Notes: generated by a model from the sequence alone, not told the origin. A stretch of DNA of 34,449 nt from Methylococcaceae bacterium (GCA_902810705.1 CADDYU010000031.1:1-34449); one strand, 5' to 3'; positions 17,909 through 25,385 are shown, counted from the stretch's first letter. Translations and numbers: made by a program.

Positions 17909-18199
17909 ATGCGACCATCCATTGCGCTCGACATGAAGCGAAGTGCGGTACGCGAAGCGACTCGTCGCTTCCGCGCGGCGAACCCGCGCGTTTTCGGCTC
18001 GGTGCTGCATGGCACCGACCGGGATGGCAGTGACCTCGATCTCCTGGTGGATGCGCTGCCCGGCGCGACGCTCTTCGATCTGGGGGGCCTGCAAGACGAG
18101 TTGGAAACGCTGCTCGGCGTCCACGTCGATCTGCTCACTCCGGCTGACCTGCCGGTGAAGTTCCGGGCCAAGGTGCTTGCGGAGGCTCGGCCGGTATGA
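17909..18199 (+). CDS. mntA: MNT-type nucleotidyltransferase antitoxin (MntA-like)
   Basis: This 96-residue minimal nucleotidyltransferase carries the exact GSX10DXD signature: Gly30-Ser31, then Asp42 and Asp44 in GSVLHGTDRDGSDLDLLVD, the metal-binding site. In characterised MNT/HEPN modules such antitoxins add AMP to a Tyr of the partner HEPN ribonuclease and neutralise it. AAAGGAGG precedes the ATG at good spacing. The stop overlaps the start of the toxin frame (ATGA at 18196-18199), so the pair is coupled. The gene appears intact while its partner is frameshifted. It lies in the Tn3-family transposon just upstream of the resolvase. Confidence 0.88.
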   Translation: MRPSIALDMKRSAVREATRRFRAANPRVFGSVLHGTDRDGSDLDLLVDALPGATLFDLGGLQDELETLLGVHVDLLTPADLPVKFRAKVLAEARPV

Positions 18200-18586
18200 G
18201 CGAGAACCGCCTGCCCGACTCCCTCGACCCACATGCAGCAGGCCGCCACCGATGCGCGCAGTTTCGTGGAGGGCCTGGCCAAGGACGACTTCCTTGAGGA
18301 CAAGCGCACCCAGCAAGCCGTCATCATGAGCCTCATCATCCTCGGCGAGGCAGCCACGAAGGTGATGGAAGGGTATGCCGGCTTTGCCGAAACCTATCCC
18401 GAAGTACCGTGGCGCAGCATGCGGGGCATGCGTAACCGCATCGCCCACGGTTACTTCGATATCAACCTCGACGTGGTTTGGGGAACGGTACAAACCGCGC
18501 TACCCGCCTTATTGGAGCAACTGCCCGCGGTTCGCCGGGCCGCCGAAGAGGACGGCGCCCATGGTCCTGGAGTGAAGCCCTGCTGA
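18196..18586 (+). pseudogene. hepT: HEPN ribonuclease toxin (HepT-like), frameshifted near its start
   Basis: The toxin begins at the ATG overlapping the antitoxin stop: MSENRLPDSLD, then one extra C in the CCC run at 18228-18230 throws the frame off. Removing it continues directly as HMQQAATDARSFVEGLAKDD. The rest is a complete HEPN domain with the RNase motif Rx4H in MRNRIAHGYFD (Arg67 and His72 counted from the ATG at 18233). That ATG could start a product lacking only 12 residues, but it has no good ribosome-binding site. The 3' end overlaps the resolvase start. The product would be an RNase inhibited by the upstream MNT protein; as written it is probably not made at full length. Confidence 0.82.
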
Positions 18587-19137
18587 TCGGCTATGCGCGG
18601 ATTTCGACCCAGGACCAGAATCTTGAATTGCAACGCGAGGCCTTGACTCAGGCCGGCTGCCAGAAGCTCTTTGAGGACAAGGTGGGCGGCACGCGAGCGG
18701 AGCGCCCTGGCTTGGTCAAGGCACTAGAAATGCTGCGCGAGGGTGACACGCTGGTCGTCTGGAAGTTTGACCGGCTGGGCCGCAGCGTCAAGCAGCTGGT
18801 CGATCTGGTCGGCGAGCTGCACCAGCAGGGCGTCCAGTTCAAGAGCTTGACCGACGCCATCGACACCGGCACGCCGTCCGGCCGGTTCTTCTTCCACGTC
18901 ATGGCCAGTCTCGCCGAGATGGAGCGCGAGCTGACCGTCGAACGGACCCGCGCCGGGCTGGAAGTAGCCTGGCGGCTCGGTCGCAAGGGCGGCCGCAAGC
19001 CCAAGATGACCGATAGCAAGATCGAGTCGGCCAAGGAGCTCCTGGCCAGCGGCGTCCTGCCCAAGGATGTGGCCAAGAACCTCGGCGTGTCCATTCCTAC
19101 GCTATACCGCTGGGTGCCAGCCTCGGCGCACGCTTAG
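18580..19137 (+). CDS. tnpR: Tn3-family serine resolvase TnpR with a non-ATG start
   Basis: This is a serine recombinase of about 185 residues. The N-terminal catalytic domain has LIGYARISTQDQN with nucleophile Ser9, then VVWKFDRLGRSVKQL and GRFFFHVMASLAEMERE. The C-terminal helix-turn-helix is KIESAKELLASGVLPKDVAK with VSIPTLYRWV. Relatives start MLIGYARVS; here the codon in that place is CTG (18580), and no ATG or GTG lies in frame close by. TTG 18478 is in frame but would add an unrelated 34-residue leader inside hepT. GGAG about 9 bases upstream could serve the CTG. The stop lies inside the 38-bp terminal repeat. Its role is to resolve cointegrates at res. Confidence 0.88.
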   Translation: MLIGYARISTQDQNLELQREALTQAGCQKLFEDKVGGTRAERPGLVKALEMLREGDTLVVWKFDRLGRSVKQLVDLVGELHQQGVQFKSLTDAIDTGTPSGRFFFHVMASLAEMERELTVERTRAGLEVAWRLGRKGGRKPKMTDSKIESAKELLASGVLPKDVAKNLGVSIPTLYRWVPASAHA

Positions 19138-19170
19138 CGTACGATTTTTTCCGTTTTCTGAGGCGACCCC
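19133..19170. repeat. 38-bp terminal inverted repeat of a Tn3-family transposon
   Basis: Read from the outer end it begins GGGGTCGCCTCAGAAAACGG and ends ACGCTAAG, the Tn21-like pattern, with exact 38-bp length. It contains the tnpR stop codon. Sequence to its right resumes the TPR coding frame on the minus strand, so 19170/19171 is the insertion point. Confidence 0.92.
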
Positions 19171-19713
19171 TAGCCGGGTTGGGGTAGAGCTCCAGGGCTT
19201 CCCGGAGCAGCGCTAGCGCTTCCGCCGGCCGTCCTTGGGCTTCCCGCAGACGCGCCCACAAGGCCGGATATTCCGGCCTGCCGGGAAACAGATCCTCCGC
19301 TCCGGCCAGGGCTTTTTCCGCGCGCCCGAGCTGTCCGCCGTTGAGATGGAGTTCCGCCAGCTGCAGAAACGCCCAGGCATGGGCTTCGGAGCCCGGAGGC
19401 GCTGAGCCGAGATTCTCCTCGAGAAGACCGATGGCGCCCGCAGGATCGCCATGGAGAAAGCGCAGATGAGCGGCGCGGGAGTTGGCGGGAAGTCCGGGAA
19501 AGGCATCCAGCAGCTTTTGGATCACCGCGAGCGCGTCCTCGCACGTGGATCATCCGGCCGGGCCAGGAGCGAGCTTTCCAGGCTCCGAACCGTTTCATCC
19601 AGAGCCCTGGATTCTTTCGCGGAAATTCCCGTTGCCGCTATCAGGACCCACGTAGCCAGCGCTATCCCGGTTGTCCTCCGCACCCGACCCGGTGGGCGTG
19701 CTTGGCCAGGCAT
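19171..19713 (-). pseudogene. TPR protein cut by the Tn3 transposon and frameshifted
   Basis: The minus strand starts at the ATG at 19713 with a basic N-terminus and one hydrophobic segment (GIALATWVLIAATGISA), a likely signal peptide or anchor. After DDPRA the frame shifts by -1 near 19550 into EDALAVIQKLLDAFPGLPAN, and TPR-like helices follow (AHAWAFLQLAELHLNGGQLG, then GRPAEALALLREALELYPNP). At 19170 the frame enters the Tn3 terminal repeat and picks up an artificial tail ending at 19097. Such TPR proteins next to DUF4331 proteins occur in methanotroph genomes. The protein lost its C-terminus, so function is lost or altered. Confidence 0.75.
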
Positions 19714-19724
19714 GCCGTGATCCT

Positions 19725-20080
19725 CTAGCTGCGGCCGGGATATGGCGTCGGCAGGAAAGGAAACTCGCCGGCCGTGCCGGTCGCGGTGGTGCCCAGAAGA
19801 TTCCCAGGTCCCTGGGGAAGGCCCGCGCCCGGCGCTCCGTCCAGGAAGTTCACCCCGTCGCCGGCCTTGATTGGCGATGTAGTCCGCCCCGCCCACCACC
19901 CGGATGGCGATGTCGGTGACATCGTCATTGGGACGGCGGCCGTTGGGAAAGCCGGCCGGATCGCCGCCCAACACCGAACCGAGTCGGCTCTGCCTGGCTG
20001 GGGGAGTGGGCGGCACCGACAAGTCAAGTCGCAGCAGTTCCGAGCAGGGGCTGCCGCAATCGTTGCCGGCGACGGCGGTG
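19725..20080 (-). pseudogene. DUF4331 protein, C-terminal fragment fused to a P460 gene
   Basis: The frame contains GNDCGSPCSELLRLDLSVPP, then GDPAGFPNGRRPNDDVTDIA and IRVVGGADYIANQ. After a shift near 19865 it continues with AGDGVNFLDGAPGAGLPQGP and ends EFPFLPTPYPGRS. This is the conserved tail of DUF4331 proteins, where FPNGRRPxDDVxDIA is diagnostic. The N-terminal roughly 300 residues are absent: the frame joins in phase to the end of a cytochrome P460 gene (ACHLPAQAT). So a deletion fused the two genes, and a later +1 shift broke the tail. Confidence 0.82.
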
Positions 20081-20615
20081 GCCTGCGCCGGCAGGTGACA
20101 GGCCTGACAGTCGACCTTGTAGTCGGTCGATGTCGTTTTCCTGGGATCGCCAGCGTCGAACCACGACCAGCCCCAGCCATCACCCCACAGCTTGTTGCCG
20201 CGGTGGGCGTCGCTTGAATCTCTGACCATTACGAACCAGCCCTTCAACGTCTGGCAATGGCTAACCGTGCCGGTCGTCATCGCTTCGGTTGCCGTCTCGA
20301 ACACTTCCTTCACCAGAACGGAGCCGTCCGGGAAGCGCCCGTCCTTCCGGTAGCCAGCGATCACGCCCGGCGACGCGTACACGGTGTGGATCTCCTTTGA
20401 ACCCGTGCCCTGGTCGGCTGCCACCGCCCAGCTGCCCAGAAACTGGTAACTCGTGAGGTAGTCGGCGGGGACGCGGATGTTGCCGGCCGCGTCGACCACC
20501 ACTGTGGGGTCAGGGCTGTTGAGCCTCAGGTCTTTGCGGAGCGCCACCAGAGGGAGAGCAAGACCAGCAGAGACGCGGTACCAACAAAAACAACGGTACG
20601 TGCTGGTGTGTTCAT
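20081..20615 (-). pseudogene. Cytochrome P460 family c-type heme protein, frameshifted leader and lost C-terminus
   Basis: The start is the ATG at 20615 (MNTPARTVVFVGTASLLVLL, an export signal; GAGG lies upstream). The mature part is in another frame, with a -1 shift near 20550, and reads VVVDAAGNIRVPADYL, SYQFLGSWAV, EIHTVYASPGVIAGYRKDG, GDGWGWSWFD and DYKVDCQACHLPAQ. CQACH is the CXXCH heme site. P460 cytochromes oxidise hydroxylamine in ammonia and methane oxidisers, and this sequence has the family layout. The normal last 10-12 residues are replaced by the in-frame DUF4331 segment. The GTG at 20547 would give a protein without a signal, which could not be exported to receive heme. Confidence 0.85.
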
Positions 20616-21055
20616 CTTGCGCCTCATTTATGGAGCGAATAAGGATGTAGGGATTTTAAAGCCCTCTTTATTGTCTAAGGAAAAATATTACCGATTGTGT
20701 CCCACTTCCGGGTACAGCTTTTCGTTCCCGACGAAAAAGGCCCCCTTGTGTGCTGCCCGGCGCTCGGGCTTCCGGGGACTCTTCAGGCTTGCTCGCATCC
20801 GCGTCGCTCCATGTCTTGCAGCGCCGGCTTCGTGCGATTTAAGCATAGGGGTCCGCCATTGCTTCGCGCTCGACGGGGCCTACCGCATGTGATACCACGC
20901 GCCGCGACAAGATGGAAAGATGGAAAGATCGCTTTGAGGGTTGCTGTCGGGAGCAGCCGTGATGGTGATGAGCGGGTGGAATCGTCTGTCGGCGGCATTC
21001 CGGGCGGTGCCTGGCTATACCAGCCGGTGTCCCGGAAAGTAGGAGGATGAAGACG
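20616..21055. other. Intergenic stretch upstream of divergent P460 and cupin genes
   Basis: About 440 bases between the divergent P460 and cupin genes. The first 100 bases on the P460 side are AT-rich compared with the surroundings and are the likely promoter area of that gene. A tandem GATGGAAA pair lies at 20911-20926. No convincing gene or RNA was found. Confidence 0.45.
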
Positions 21056-21436
21056 ATGACGAAGGTGCTGATCGCATTATGCCTGGCGGCGGCGACCGCC
21101 GAGGCTCAGGAGGCCAAGGTGACGCCGCTAGTGACGCATGCACTGGCGGGAATCGAGGGCAAAGAGGGCACGATGGTCGTGGTGGAGTACCCGCCGGGCG
21201 GGTCGGACGCTGAGCACCGGCACAATGCTCATGCGTTTGTCTATGGGCTGGAAGGGGCCGTGGTGATGCAGGTGAAGGGCGGGAAGGAAGTGACGCTGGG
21301 GCCGGGCCAGACATTCCATGAGTCGCCGGAGGACGTGCATACGGTTTCCCGGAATGCCAGCACTACCAAGCCTGCCAAGTTCCTGGTGTTCTTTGTGAAG
21401 CAGAAGGGGGCTCCGCTTACCGTGCCGGTCCAGTGA
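21056..21436 (+). CDS. Secreted cupin-domain protein
   Basis: This small exported beta-barrel protein has a signal peptide (MTKVLIALCLAAATAEAQ). The cupin motif 1 region is YPPGGSDAEHRHNAHAFVYG, with two metal-type His residues, and motif 2 is GPGQTFHESPEDVHT. The start is set at the ATG at 21056, nine bases after AGGAGG; the ATG at 21047 touches that site and is less likely. A paralogue lies at 31316-31732. The enzymatic role of this class is not established. It is followed by msrB on the same strand. Confidence 0.85.
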   Translation: MTKVLIALCLAAATAEAQEAKVTPLVTHALAGIEGKEGTMVVVEYPPGGSDAEHRHNAHAFVYGLEGAVVMQVKGGKEVTLGPGQTFHESPEDVHTVSRNASTTKPAKFLVFFVKQKGAPLTVPVQ

Positions 21437-21498
21437 TCGGTTGGATGACCGCCGCGCTTTAGGTCGTAGAAGGAGCATCACGACGAGGAAATGCAGTA

Positions 21499-21987
21499 AT
21501 GGCCACACATCCCGGCTCGGGATTTGATTTGACCCCTCCCTCCCCGGAGCAACGCAAGCGCTTAGAAGCCGATCTGACGGCCGAAGAAGCCAATGTGCTG
21601 CTCCATCACGCCACGGAGGCGCCGTTCTGTGGCGCATTCCTGGACGAGACGCGTCCGGGAGTCTTTACCTGCCGGCTCTGCGGCCTGCCACTATTCCTGG
21701 GCGGGCATAAGTTCGAAAGCGGCACCGGCTGGCCGAGCTTCACGGCACCCTTCGACAACGATCACTTACGTGAAGAGCATGACGCAAGTTACGGCATGGC
21801 GCGTACGGAGCTTCTCTGCGCCCGCTGCGGCAGCCACCAGGGGCATGTGTTCCCCGACGGCCCGCCGCCCACGGGCCTGCGTTACTGCATCAACTCCGTG
21901 TCTCTGGATTTTACGCCCGACGGCGAGCCGCTCCCCGACAGGCTCGGCCGTAGCGCCCCGGAGGGCGAGCCCTGGGGAGGGGGATAG
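21499..21987 (+). CDS. msrB: Peptide methionine-(R)-S-oxide reductase MsrB
   Basis: This 162-residue protein reduces the R epimer of methionine sulfoxide in proteins. Both zinc-binding CXXC pairs are present (CRLC and CARC), with FESGTGWPSF between them, and the catalytic Cys130 is in RYCINSVSLDF. The N-terminus has no export signal, so it is probably cytoplasmic. It lies 62 bases after the cupin gene and 132 bases before msrA, all on one strand, forming a small oxidative-repair group. The gene is intact, unlike much of its surroundings. Confidence 0.95.
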   Translation: MATHPGSGFDLTPPSPEQRKRLEADLTAEEANVLLHHATEAPFCGAFLDETRPGVFTCRLCGLPLFLGGHKFESGTGWPSFTAPFDNDHLREEHDASYGMARTELLCARCGSHQGHVFPDGPPPTGLRYCINSVSLDFTPDGEPLPDRLGRSAPEGEPWGGG

Positions 21988-22119
21988 GCGGCGTGGCGGA
22001 TTCGCTCCACGCCAGGCATGCCGCGCCGCGCGACTCACCTAGAGCACCTCGAGGCCCGGGCGTCACCGGGGAGTGAACGCTGACGCGGTCAAAGTGACTT
22101 TCCAGCAGGAGACATTAAG

Positions 22120-22638
22120 ATGGCGAAGACGGAAACGGCGATTCTCGCGGGCGGGTGCTTTTGGGGCATGCAGGATTTGATCCGCAAACTGCCGGGCATA
22201 GCGGCCACGCGCGTAGGCTACAGCGGCGGCGACGTGCCGAATGCTACATACCGCAATCACGGTTCGCATGCGGAAGCGATCGAAGTCGTCTTCGAGCCGG
22301 CCAAGCTCTCTTACCGGGAGCTTCTCGAGTTCTTCTTCCAGATCCATGACCCGACGACCAAGAACCGGCAGGGCAACGATATCGGCGCGTCATATCGGTC
22401 CGGTATCTACTATCTGTCGGACGAGCAGCGCCGGGTCGCCGAGGAGACGATCGCCGACGTGAACGCCTCCGGCCTCTGGCCGGGCCCCGTCGTTACCGAG
22501 GTGCGGCCGGCCGGTCCGTTCTGGGAGGCCGAGCCGGAGCATCAGGATTACCTGCTGCGTTATCCCGGTGGCTACACGTGCCACTATCCGCGGCCGGACT
22601 GGAAGCTGCCGCGACGTGCACGCGCAGGGACGACTTGA
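22120..22638 (+). CDS. msrA: Peptide methionine-(S)-S-oxide reductase MsrA
   Basis: This 172-residue protein reduces the S epimer of methionine sulfoxide, complementing the adjacent MsrB. The active-site motif GGCFWG holds Cys13; other family blocks are [20 protein letters not shown] and [19 protein letters not shown]-terminal Cys in [10 protein letters not shown] may act as the resolving residue. AGGAGAC precedes the ATG. Normal length and intact. Confidence 0.95.
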   Translation: MAKTETAILAGGCFWGMQDLIRKLPGIAATRVGYSGGDVPNATYRNHGSHAEAIEVVFEPAKLSYRELLEFFFQIHDPTTKNRQGNDIGASYRSGIYYLSDEQRRVAEETIADVNASGLWPGPVVTEVRPAGPFWEAEPEHQDYLLRYPGGYTCHYPRPDWKLPRRARAGTT

Positions 22639-22852
22639 CGTATGAGCGCGGCCAAGCTGTTAGGCGACATGGTGTCAGGCGGCTCGGCGATCGCGACGCC
22701 AGCGCAGGTATGCGCAGCGGCGCACGAGCGGCCATCGTGATTGTAGGCCGCTAGCACAGGTTCTCGCCATGGAGGGTAGGCGACATTTCGGTGTCGATCG
22801 CCGACTTCGTGCGGATACCCGCCACGGGATTCGAGGAAGGAGAAAGCCCAGC

Positions 22853-23096
22853 ATGACGGGACGCTATCCAGAGGAGTTCGCGGCGGGGCAGAAGTTCGCC
22901 TCCGGGCCGTTGAAGGTCGATCGCGAGCGAATCAAATCCTTCGCCGCCGAATTCGGCCCCCGGCCGTCACCTCAACGAAGAGGCCGCCGGCGGGTCAGCT
23001 TTCAAGGGCTTGGCCGCCAGCGGCTGGCATACTGCGGCGATGACCAGGCGTCTGCTCGTGGAGGGCGACCTGAAGCCCGTGGGTGGCATCGTCTAG
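22853..23096 (+). pseudogene. MaoC-like hydratase remnant
   Basis: GGAAGGAG precedes the ATG at 22853. The frame reads MTGRYPEEFAAGQKFASGPL and RERIKSFAAEFGP, then shifts near 22967 (two bases missing) into HLNEEAAGGSAFKGLAASGW, HTAAMTRRLLVEGDLKP and VGGIV, where TAG (23094-23096) ends it. This is the first half of a MaoC/hot-dog hydratase: FHLNEEAA and GLAASGWHTAAM carry the family Asp/His-type site positions. The second half is absent. Function is lost. Confidence 0.7.
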
Positions 23097-23224
23097 GGCC
23101 GACTGAAGTCCTGATCCCCTGATCCCCCGGCGGCGCGGCCTTCAAATCGCTGCGGCAAGCCAACGCTCAGCGCTCATGTTTGTTTTATTCATCACTCGTT
23201 CATACCTCAACAGGAGGGCCACCA

Positions 23225-23590
23225 ATGAAGATTTTTGTTGCAGGGGGAACGGGAGCGATCGGTCGTCCGCTGATCGCGGAATTGCTCGCCAAAGGACACG
23301 CTCTCATCGCTCTGACCCGCTCTCCAGAAAAAGCTCGGGCTTTGGCGGCACAAGGCGTCGAACCTGTGATCGCCGATGTATTTGATGCCGAGGCGGTCAA
23401 CGCGGTTGTCGGCCGCGCCCGGCCGGAAGTCGTGATTAAACAACTCACCGCCCTGCCCAGACACTACACCCGTGAGTCAATGAGTGCCGCCGCCTTCAAC
23501 GCTCGCCTCCGTTTGGAAGGGGGCGCCAACGTGCTGGCGGCCGCGCAAGCGGCGGGTGTGTGGCGTTACCTGAGGCAGTCGATCGCATTA
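23225..23590 (+). pseudogene. NAD(P)-binding NmrA/epimerase-type oxidoreductase, 3' truncated
   Basis: The start is the ATG at 23225 after CAGGAGGGCC. The protein begins MKIFVAGGTGAIGRPLIAEL with the GXXGXXG dinucleotide motif and continues like atypical SDR/NmrA proteins to AAQAAGVWRYLRQSIA. There it loses similarity, and the open frame runs 30 further codons into the 3' end of the convergent nitroreductase gene, stopping at 23680. Family members are about 280-300 residues; only about 120 remain, so the substrate-binding half is missing. Confidence 0.75.
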
Positions 23591-23591
23591 G

Positions 23592-24268
23592 TCAGCCGGT
23601 CGTTTTGGGCGAACTGGTTCTTTCGACGGTTACCTTCGATAAAGAGTCGAAGCTCACAAACTCGTTCAACGGCCGCCTGAAGTCCCGCGGCAGGAGCTTG
23701 GTCCTGGACCGGAGATAGCCCACGGCCACCAGCATCGGAATGAGCTTGTCATCGGGGATTTGAAACTCCCGCTTGAAGCCGGCCTCGTCGAAACCATCCA
23801 TGGAATGGGTCTCGAGTCCCAGGCCCTTGGCCGCCAGCATGAGGTTCATGGCGAACAGGGCCGCGTTCTTGGCGGCGAAGAGCTTTCGGGTCCAGCTGTC
23901 CGGGGGGCCATAGAGCCGCCCGATCAGATCCACATACATGGATCGCTGCTCGGGCTTGGTATATCCCAGATCCTGCCAGCTATCCAGCATGGCGTCCCGA
24001 TTTTCTTCCAACGCCGTGGGATCGGCGACGACGATGAGAACCGCCGAGGCCTCCTCGGCCTTGGGTTGGTCCAGGGCGCATCGCCGCAAGCGTTTTTTCC
24101 CTTCGGGGTCTTTGACGACGACCACCACCTTCCAGGGCTGGAGATTGAAGGAGGAAGGGGCCAGATTGGCGGTCTCCAAAAGCCGGGTCAGCTGCTCTTC
24201 CGGGATGGCTTCCCCGGCTCGAAGAAGTTGATCGACCGCCTCTCGTGAATCGCTTGAATCAAGTCCAT
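23592..24268 (-). pseudogene. Nitroreductase-family flavoprotein, one frameshift near the start
   Basis: The start is the ATG at 24268, after AAGGAG: MDLIQAIHERRSINFFEPG. A -1 shift near 24210 leads into EAIPEEQLTRLLETANLAPS and SFNLQPWKVVVV (FMN-binding region), then AAKGLGLETHSMDGFD, PMLVAVGYLR and RRPLNEFVSFD at the C-terminus. These are hallmarks of FMN- and NAD(P)H-dependent nitroreductases, which reduce nitro groups to hydroxylamines or act on quinones. Restoring one base gives a full-length protein of about 225 residues. The gene upstream on the same strand encodes a hydroxylaminobenzene-mutase-like protein. Confidence 0.8.
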
Positions 24269-24448
24269 GGCCACTCTCCTTGTGCCATGCAGGGAACCTC
24301 TACTGTATCAGGGACTGGGACGGGAATGGACCCGCGCAGCTTAACGATCGGGCGCTCTTTTGAGAAATGCTGAATTTGTTCAGGTTGTGCCCGGACAGGC
24401 CAACCCGGCCCGGCGTTGATTCATGAAGATCCGAAAAGGGAGGAGATG

Positions 24449-24482
24449 GACGGAATGGAGCGGCCCCTCAGGGCCTTCCGTC
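24449..24482. terminator. Stem-loop between the HAB-mutase and nitroreductase genes
   Basis: GACGGAA (24449-24455) pairs with TTCCGTC (24476-24482), and inside it GGCCC (24462-24466) pairs with GGGCC (24471-24475) around CTCA. It lies 29 bases past the mutase stop codon on the minus strand. No clear U-run follows, so termination or transcript processing are both possible. Confidence 0.45.
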
Positions 24483-24510
24483 TGCAGTGAAGCGGTTGCC
24501 TAGTAGCCGC

Positions 24511-24936
24511 TCATGAACTAGCTCGAGCTCGGAGGCCGAGGAGAATCAATGCGGTCGCGGCAAATATAGACAGTGCAACGCTTGTGAAGCCGATAGAAAT
24601 CAGAGTCTCCTGCCAAGACTGTGCCGATCTTTCTGCCGCAGCGATAGGCGTCATTGAGCCCGTACCCAATGCCGCGGCCAGGGCAGTTACAGACCAGTTC
24701 GAGTAGGCGCCATAAAGCGTAAGCCAGGGCGCGGCCTTGCTTAACGTCGCGGATAGACGGATTTCTTGCCAGATAGCTCCCAAGGCAATCAGCAAGATGC
24801 CATTCATGATTCCCTCGAGGTGCGCCGACAGACCCATGCGCACATTCGAGAAGTGCTCCTCAACAAAGCCAGTCACCAAGCCTAGCAAGAAGAGGAATAC
24901 GCCATGCCAAATTAGACGGCGCTTTGCTTCGTACAT
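24511..24936 (-). CDS. Hydroxylaminobenzene-mutase-like membrane protein
   Basis: This 141-residue protein has four hydrophobic helices (about 9-26, 42-58, 66-90, 112-135). The conserved block NVRMGLSAHLEGIMNGILLI, the segment APWLTLYGAYSNW and the SMTPIAAAE turn match the HAB mutase family (HabA/HabB), which rearranges hydroxylaminobenzene to aminophenol. AGAGG precedes the ATG at 24936. The next gene downstream on the same strand is a nitroreductase, which could supply hydroxylamino substrates, although 242 bases and a hairpin separate them. Many family members have no proven activity, so the reaction is inferred. Confidence 0.75.
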   Translation of the reverse strand: MYEAKRRLIWHGVFLFLLGLVTGFVEEHFSNVRMGLSAHLEGIMNGILLIALGAIWQEIRLSATLSKAAPWLTLYGAYSNWSVTALAAALGTGSMTPIAAAERSAQSWQETLISIGFTSVALSIFAATALILLGLRARASS

Positions 24937-25251
24937 ATCGTACCTCTAGAGGTAGCCCAATCGCCCCGACCCGCTTCGGCGAGCACCAAGGCCGGGCCAC
25001 TCGTGGTGCCCGACAGGTCCGAGAACAGAAACGATACCGGAACGATATCGCCTACGAAAGTTACCCTCACGACTTGTCCTCGGCGGTAGCCCCGGCTATT
25101 CGGACAAGACTTTGCCGAACTTATACTGAACCGCCCCGAGATTCGCGGAGACTTCATCTCTTGAGAGATGGTATGGACTCCTCCTCTACTGACCTGGCAC
25201 TCCTGTGCCAAGCTGGAGATTTTCAGTCATCCAGCTAGAGAGGAATCGGCT
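24937..25251. other. Intergenic and IS110 left-end region with two hairpins
   Basis: This stretch of 315 bases has no clear gene. Just upstream of the IS110 coding start it holds hairpins CATCTC-TTGA-GAGATG (25155-25170) and TGGCAC-TCCT-GTGCCA (25195-25210), then TTTTCAGTCATCCAGC, which resembles the leader of IS110-family elements. In IS110 elements the non-coding end encodes the bridge RNA; these hairpins could be its remnant. The exact IS left end was not located. Confidence 0.35.
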
Positions 25252-25299
25252 GTGGAAATCAAGACAATCGCAGTGGATTTGGCAAAGAACGTTTTTCAT
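25252..25299 (+). pseudogene. IS110-family transposase, N-terminal fragment
   Basis: A GTG start encodes VEIKTIAVDLAKNVFH, the conserved beginning of IS110-family DEDD recombinases, including the first catalytic Asp in AVDLAKN. After 16 codons the frame is replaced by the left end of the IS200/IS605-type element. AGAGAGG precedes the GTG. The remainder of IS110 is not seen in the window. Confidence 0.7.
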
Positions 25300-25317
25300 A
25301 AAACCTCAGCCAGAAAA

Positions 25318-25337
25318 CCCGCGACTTGAGTTGCGGG
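25318..25337 (+). repeat. Left-end hairpin of the IS200/IS605 element
   Basis: CCCGCGACT pairs with AGTTGCGGG across TG, nine pairs with one G-T. IS200/IS605 TnpA recognises such subterminal hairpins on single-stranded DNA. Confidence 0.75.
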
Positions 25338-25385
25338 CGGAATGGCGGGCTTGTGAAGCAAGCCGGCCGTGCTACCATGTGACGC

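Larger units (their letters stand above)
17421..19170. mobile_element. Truncated Tn3-family transposon with MNT/HEPN module and resolvase
   Basis: The element comprises, from left: the tnpA N-terminal fragment (minus strand), a divergent intergenic region, the MNT antitoxin and HEPN toxin genes, tnpR, and a 38-bp terminal inverted repeat at 19133-19170. The left boundary is the ISAs1 insertion at 17420; the rest of tnpA and the left inverted repeat are not in the window. Toxin-antitoxin cassettes placed just upstream of the resolvase gene are known in Tn3-family transposons, including the HEPN/MNT type. The right end interrupts the TPR gene that follows. Confidence 0.85.

Noticed and set aside
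20608..20892. A 94-codon plus-strand frame upstream of the cupin.
   Set aside because: It starts within the P460 promoter area and has no domain, ribosome-binding site or consistent coding character.
24912..25211. A 99-codon minus-strand frame with some protein-like stretches.
   Set aside because: It overlaps the HAB-mutase start and the IS110 leader and has no recognisable domain or ribosome-binding site.
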